In this document: positions 63,076 to 64,000 of the stretch, piece by piece
How the letters are laid out: the number at the start of each line of letters is the position of its first letter
How positions within the stretch are numbered: position 1 is the stretch's first letter
Assembly (NCBI RefSeq): GCF_033118175.1
Contig: NC_083714.1
Span: 4,278,001-4,342,000, forward strand
DNA: 64,000 bases
Direction of reading: 5' to 3'
Source: Dama dama
Taxonomy: Eukaryota; Chordata; Mammalia; Artiodactyla; Cervidae
Position numbers and translations under genes: made by a program
The notes under the pieces: generated by a model
Databases searched by the model: none
What the model saw: only the letters and a program-made list of their open reading frames with translations
What the model was told of the DNA's origin: nothing

Positions 63076-63188
63076 GAAAAATATGAAGAGATTCAAAAGG
63101 TGTCAAAAATATGAGGAGCATGAAACGGTCTGAAAAATAGGAGGAGCATGAAGCGGTGTTGAAAAACAAGAAGAGCCTTAAAAGGCGT
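63076..63188 (+). repeat. representative 113-bp monomer (A-B-C-D)
   Basis: This clean monomer shows the unit. Subunit A is 63076-63103 and matches the consensus except for one base (GAAGAGATTC instead of GAAGAGCTTC). B is 63104-63131 and C is 63132-63160; both match the consensus exactly. D is 63161-63188 with three changes. Position-by-position comparison of the consensus subunits gives A versus D 25 of 28 identical, B versus C 24 of 28 (ignoring the extra final T of C), and every other pair 22 of 28. A and D therefore form one sister pair and B and C another. The choice of A as first subunit is arbitrary in a circularly permuted repeat. Confidence 0.9.
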
Positions 63189-64000
63189 TAAAAATAAGAA
63201 AGGCTTCAAAAGGTGTCAAAAATATGAGGAGCATGAAACAGTCTGAAAAATAGGAGGAGCATGAGGAGGTGTTGAAAAACATGAAGAGCATGAAACGGTT
63301 TGAAAAACATGAAGAGCTTCAAAACGTATCAAAAACAGGAGTAGCACGAAACGTTCTGAAAAATATGAGGAGCATGAAACGCTGTTCAAAATCATAAAGA
63401 GCCTGAAAAGGTCTGAAAAATATGAAGAGCTTAAAAGGTGTCTGCAATATGAGAAGCATGAAATGGTCTGAAAAATATGAGGGGCATGAAGCCGTGTTTA
63501 GAAACATGAAGAGCCTGAAAAGGTGTGAAAAATATGAAGAGCTTCAAAAGGTGTGAAAAATATGAGGAGCATGAATCGGTCTGAAAAATAGGAGGAGCAT
63601 GAGGCGGTGTTGAAAAACATGAAAAGCACGAAAAGGTGTGAAAAATATGAACAGCTCTAAGGTTTGAAAAATATGAAGAGCTTCAAAAGATGTCAAAAAT
63701 ATGAGGAGCATGAAACAGTCTGAAAAATAGGAGGAGCATGAAACAGTGTTGAAAAACATGAAGAGCATGAAAAGGATTGAAAAATATGAAGAGCTTCAAA
63801 AGGTGTCAAAAATAGGAGTAGCATGTAGCATTGTTCAAAAACTTGAAGAGCCTGAAAATGTGTGAAAAATATGAAGAGCTTAAAAAGTGTCAAAAATATG
63901 AGGAGCATGAAATGGTCTGAAAAATAGGAGGAGCATGAAACGGTGTTCTAAAACATGAAGAGCCTGAAAGGTGTGAAAAATATGAAGAGCTTCAAAAGGT

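Larger units (their letters stand above)
1..64000 (+). repeat. 113-bp tetrameric satellite array, single orientation, spans the window
   Basis: Every line of the window is built from one repeat. The monomer is four related subunits in fixed order: A (28 bp, contains GAAGAGCTTCAAAAGG), B (28 bp, contains GAGGAGCATGAAACGGTCT), C (29 bp, contains AGGAGGAGCATGAAGCGG) and D (28 bp, contains GAAGAGCCTGAAAAGG). Each subunit starts with a five-A tract, as in GAAAAATATG, and ends in a GGTGT or GGTCT motif. The consensus strand is 73% purine and 39% G+C. No inverted block was seen: the purine-rich strand is always the plus strand. 113 leaves remainder 2 on division by 3 and 28 leaves remainder 1, so no reading frame survives from unit to unit. 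Satellites of this kind usually form heterochromatin. A centromeric role is possible but nothing here proves it; I see no 17-bp CENP-B-box-like motif in the consensus. The family is not one I recognise. Confidence 0.97.
61691..64000 (+). repeat. diverged satellite to the right edge
   Basis: Ordinary, individually diverged monomers continue to the last base, so the array extends beyond the window on the right as well as the left. Within it, 62440-62725 duplicates 55171-55456, and a near-consensus monomer lies at 63076-63188. No gene, foreign insertion or boundary sequence is visible. Confidence 0.8.

Noticed and set aside
1..64000. Roughly 250 open frames of 60-183 codons, nearly all on the minus strand, predicting Phe-, His- and Ser-rich peptides
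   Set aside because: They overlap in different frames, change frame from monomer to monomer (113 and 28 are not multiples of 3), repeat with the satellite, and have no gene context. Low stop density follows from the pyrimidine-rich strand.
1..64000. AGGAGG followed by AGC and ATG in most C subunits, resembling a bacterial ribosome-binding site with start codon
   Set aside because: In the consensus the frame from that ATG meets a stop after four codons (ATG AAG CGG TGT TGA), or seven in the common variant. It recurs hundreds of times in non-coding repeats, and the array is eukaryotic in character.
1..64000. CRISPR-like array (short direct repeats of 28 bp at regular spacing)
   Set aside because: There are no unique spacers: the DNA between copies of any subunit is made of related subunits. 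No leader or cas gene is present.
1..64000. Telomeric repeats, CENP-B box, tRNA or rRNA genes, LTRs
   Set aside because: I looked for telomeric TTAGGG- or TTTAGGG-type runs, a CENP-B-box-like 17-mer in the consensus, and any stretch not made of the satellite. None was seen. A profile search (Dfam, tRNAscan-SE) would confirm.
1..64000. A novel gene-encoded biological system
   Set aside because: No supported coding or RNA gene exists in the window. The interest lies in the repeat architecture, and claiming an encoded system would be unsupported.

Overview
The whole 64 kb window is one uninterrupted tandem satellite-DNA array. I find no protein-coding gene, RNA gene, transposable element, telomeric repeat, CRISPR array or unique sequence in it. 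The basic monomer is about 113 bp and consists of four related subunits of 28, 28, 29 and 28 bp, called A, B, C and D here. About 566 monomer equivalents fit in the window, all in the same orientation. By hand count, the consensus given strand is 49 A, 33 G, 20 T and 11 C, so it is 73% purine and 39% G+C. Long satellite arrays with higher-order repeats point to a eukaryotic nuclear chromosome (pericentromeric, centromeric, subtelomeric or other heterochromatin). Frequent CG-to-TG and CG-to-CA variants at the two fixed CpG positions suggest a genome that methylates CpG, such as a plant or vertebrate. I cannot name the species, and I do not recognise the monomer as a published satellite family.

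The left half (1 to about 35.4 kb) holds two very large tandem duplications. The first has a unit of about 9.39 kb: 81-9470 is followed by 9471-18623. The copies appear nearly identical, and the second carries one extra 112-bp monomer at 11811-11922. Inside that unit is an older, more diverged duplication with a 1658-bp offset. From 18624 to 26070 the monomers are mostly individually diverged, with only short local duplications. The second large duplication has a unit of 4119-4121 bp (27134-31252, then 31253-35393). An extra copy of part of it lies upstream at 26071-26752.

The right half (about 35.4 to 64 kb) is a mosaic of partial copies of a 3.8-4.4 kb higher-order repeat. The two full copies are 37476-41280 and 41281-45650. 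Shortened or rearranged copies follow at 45651, 48376, 51129, 53456, 56571 and 60661. Nested inside are a five-monomer repeat of about 563 bp (two tandem units in the first full copy, three in the second) and a two-monomer repeat of about 226 bp at 60.07-60.64 kb. One diagnostic block, tagged by a rare D-subunit variant, recurs nine times from 30.8 to 61.5 kb and ties the 4.12-kb family to the right-half family.

Nothing here works as an operon or pathway. What the window records is how a satellite array evolves: repeated unequal exchange at the scales of 28 bp, 113 bp, 226 bp, 563 bp, about 4 kb and about 9.4 kb, with point mutation, poly-A slippage and CpG decay on top. Most open reading frames longer than 60 codons lie on the minus strand, because that strand is pyrimidine-rich; I judge all of them spurious. 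Copy boundaries were placed by eye and are good to roughly a few tens of bases unless an exact position is stated.
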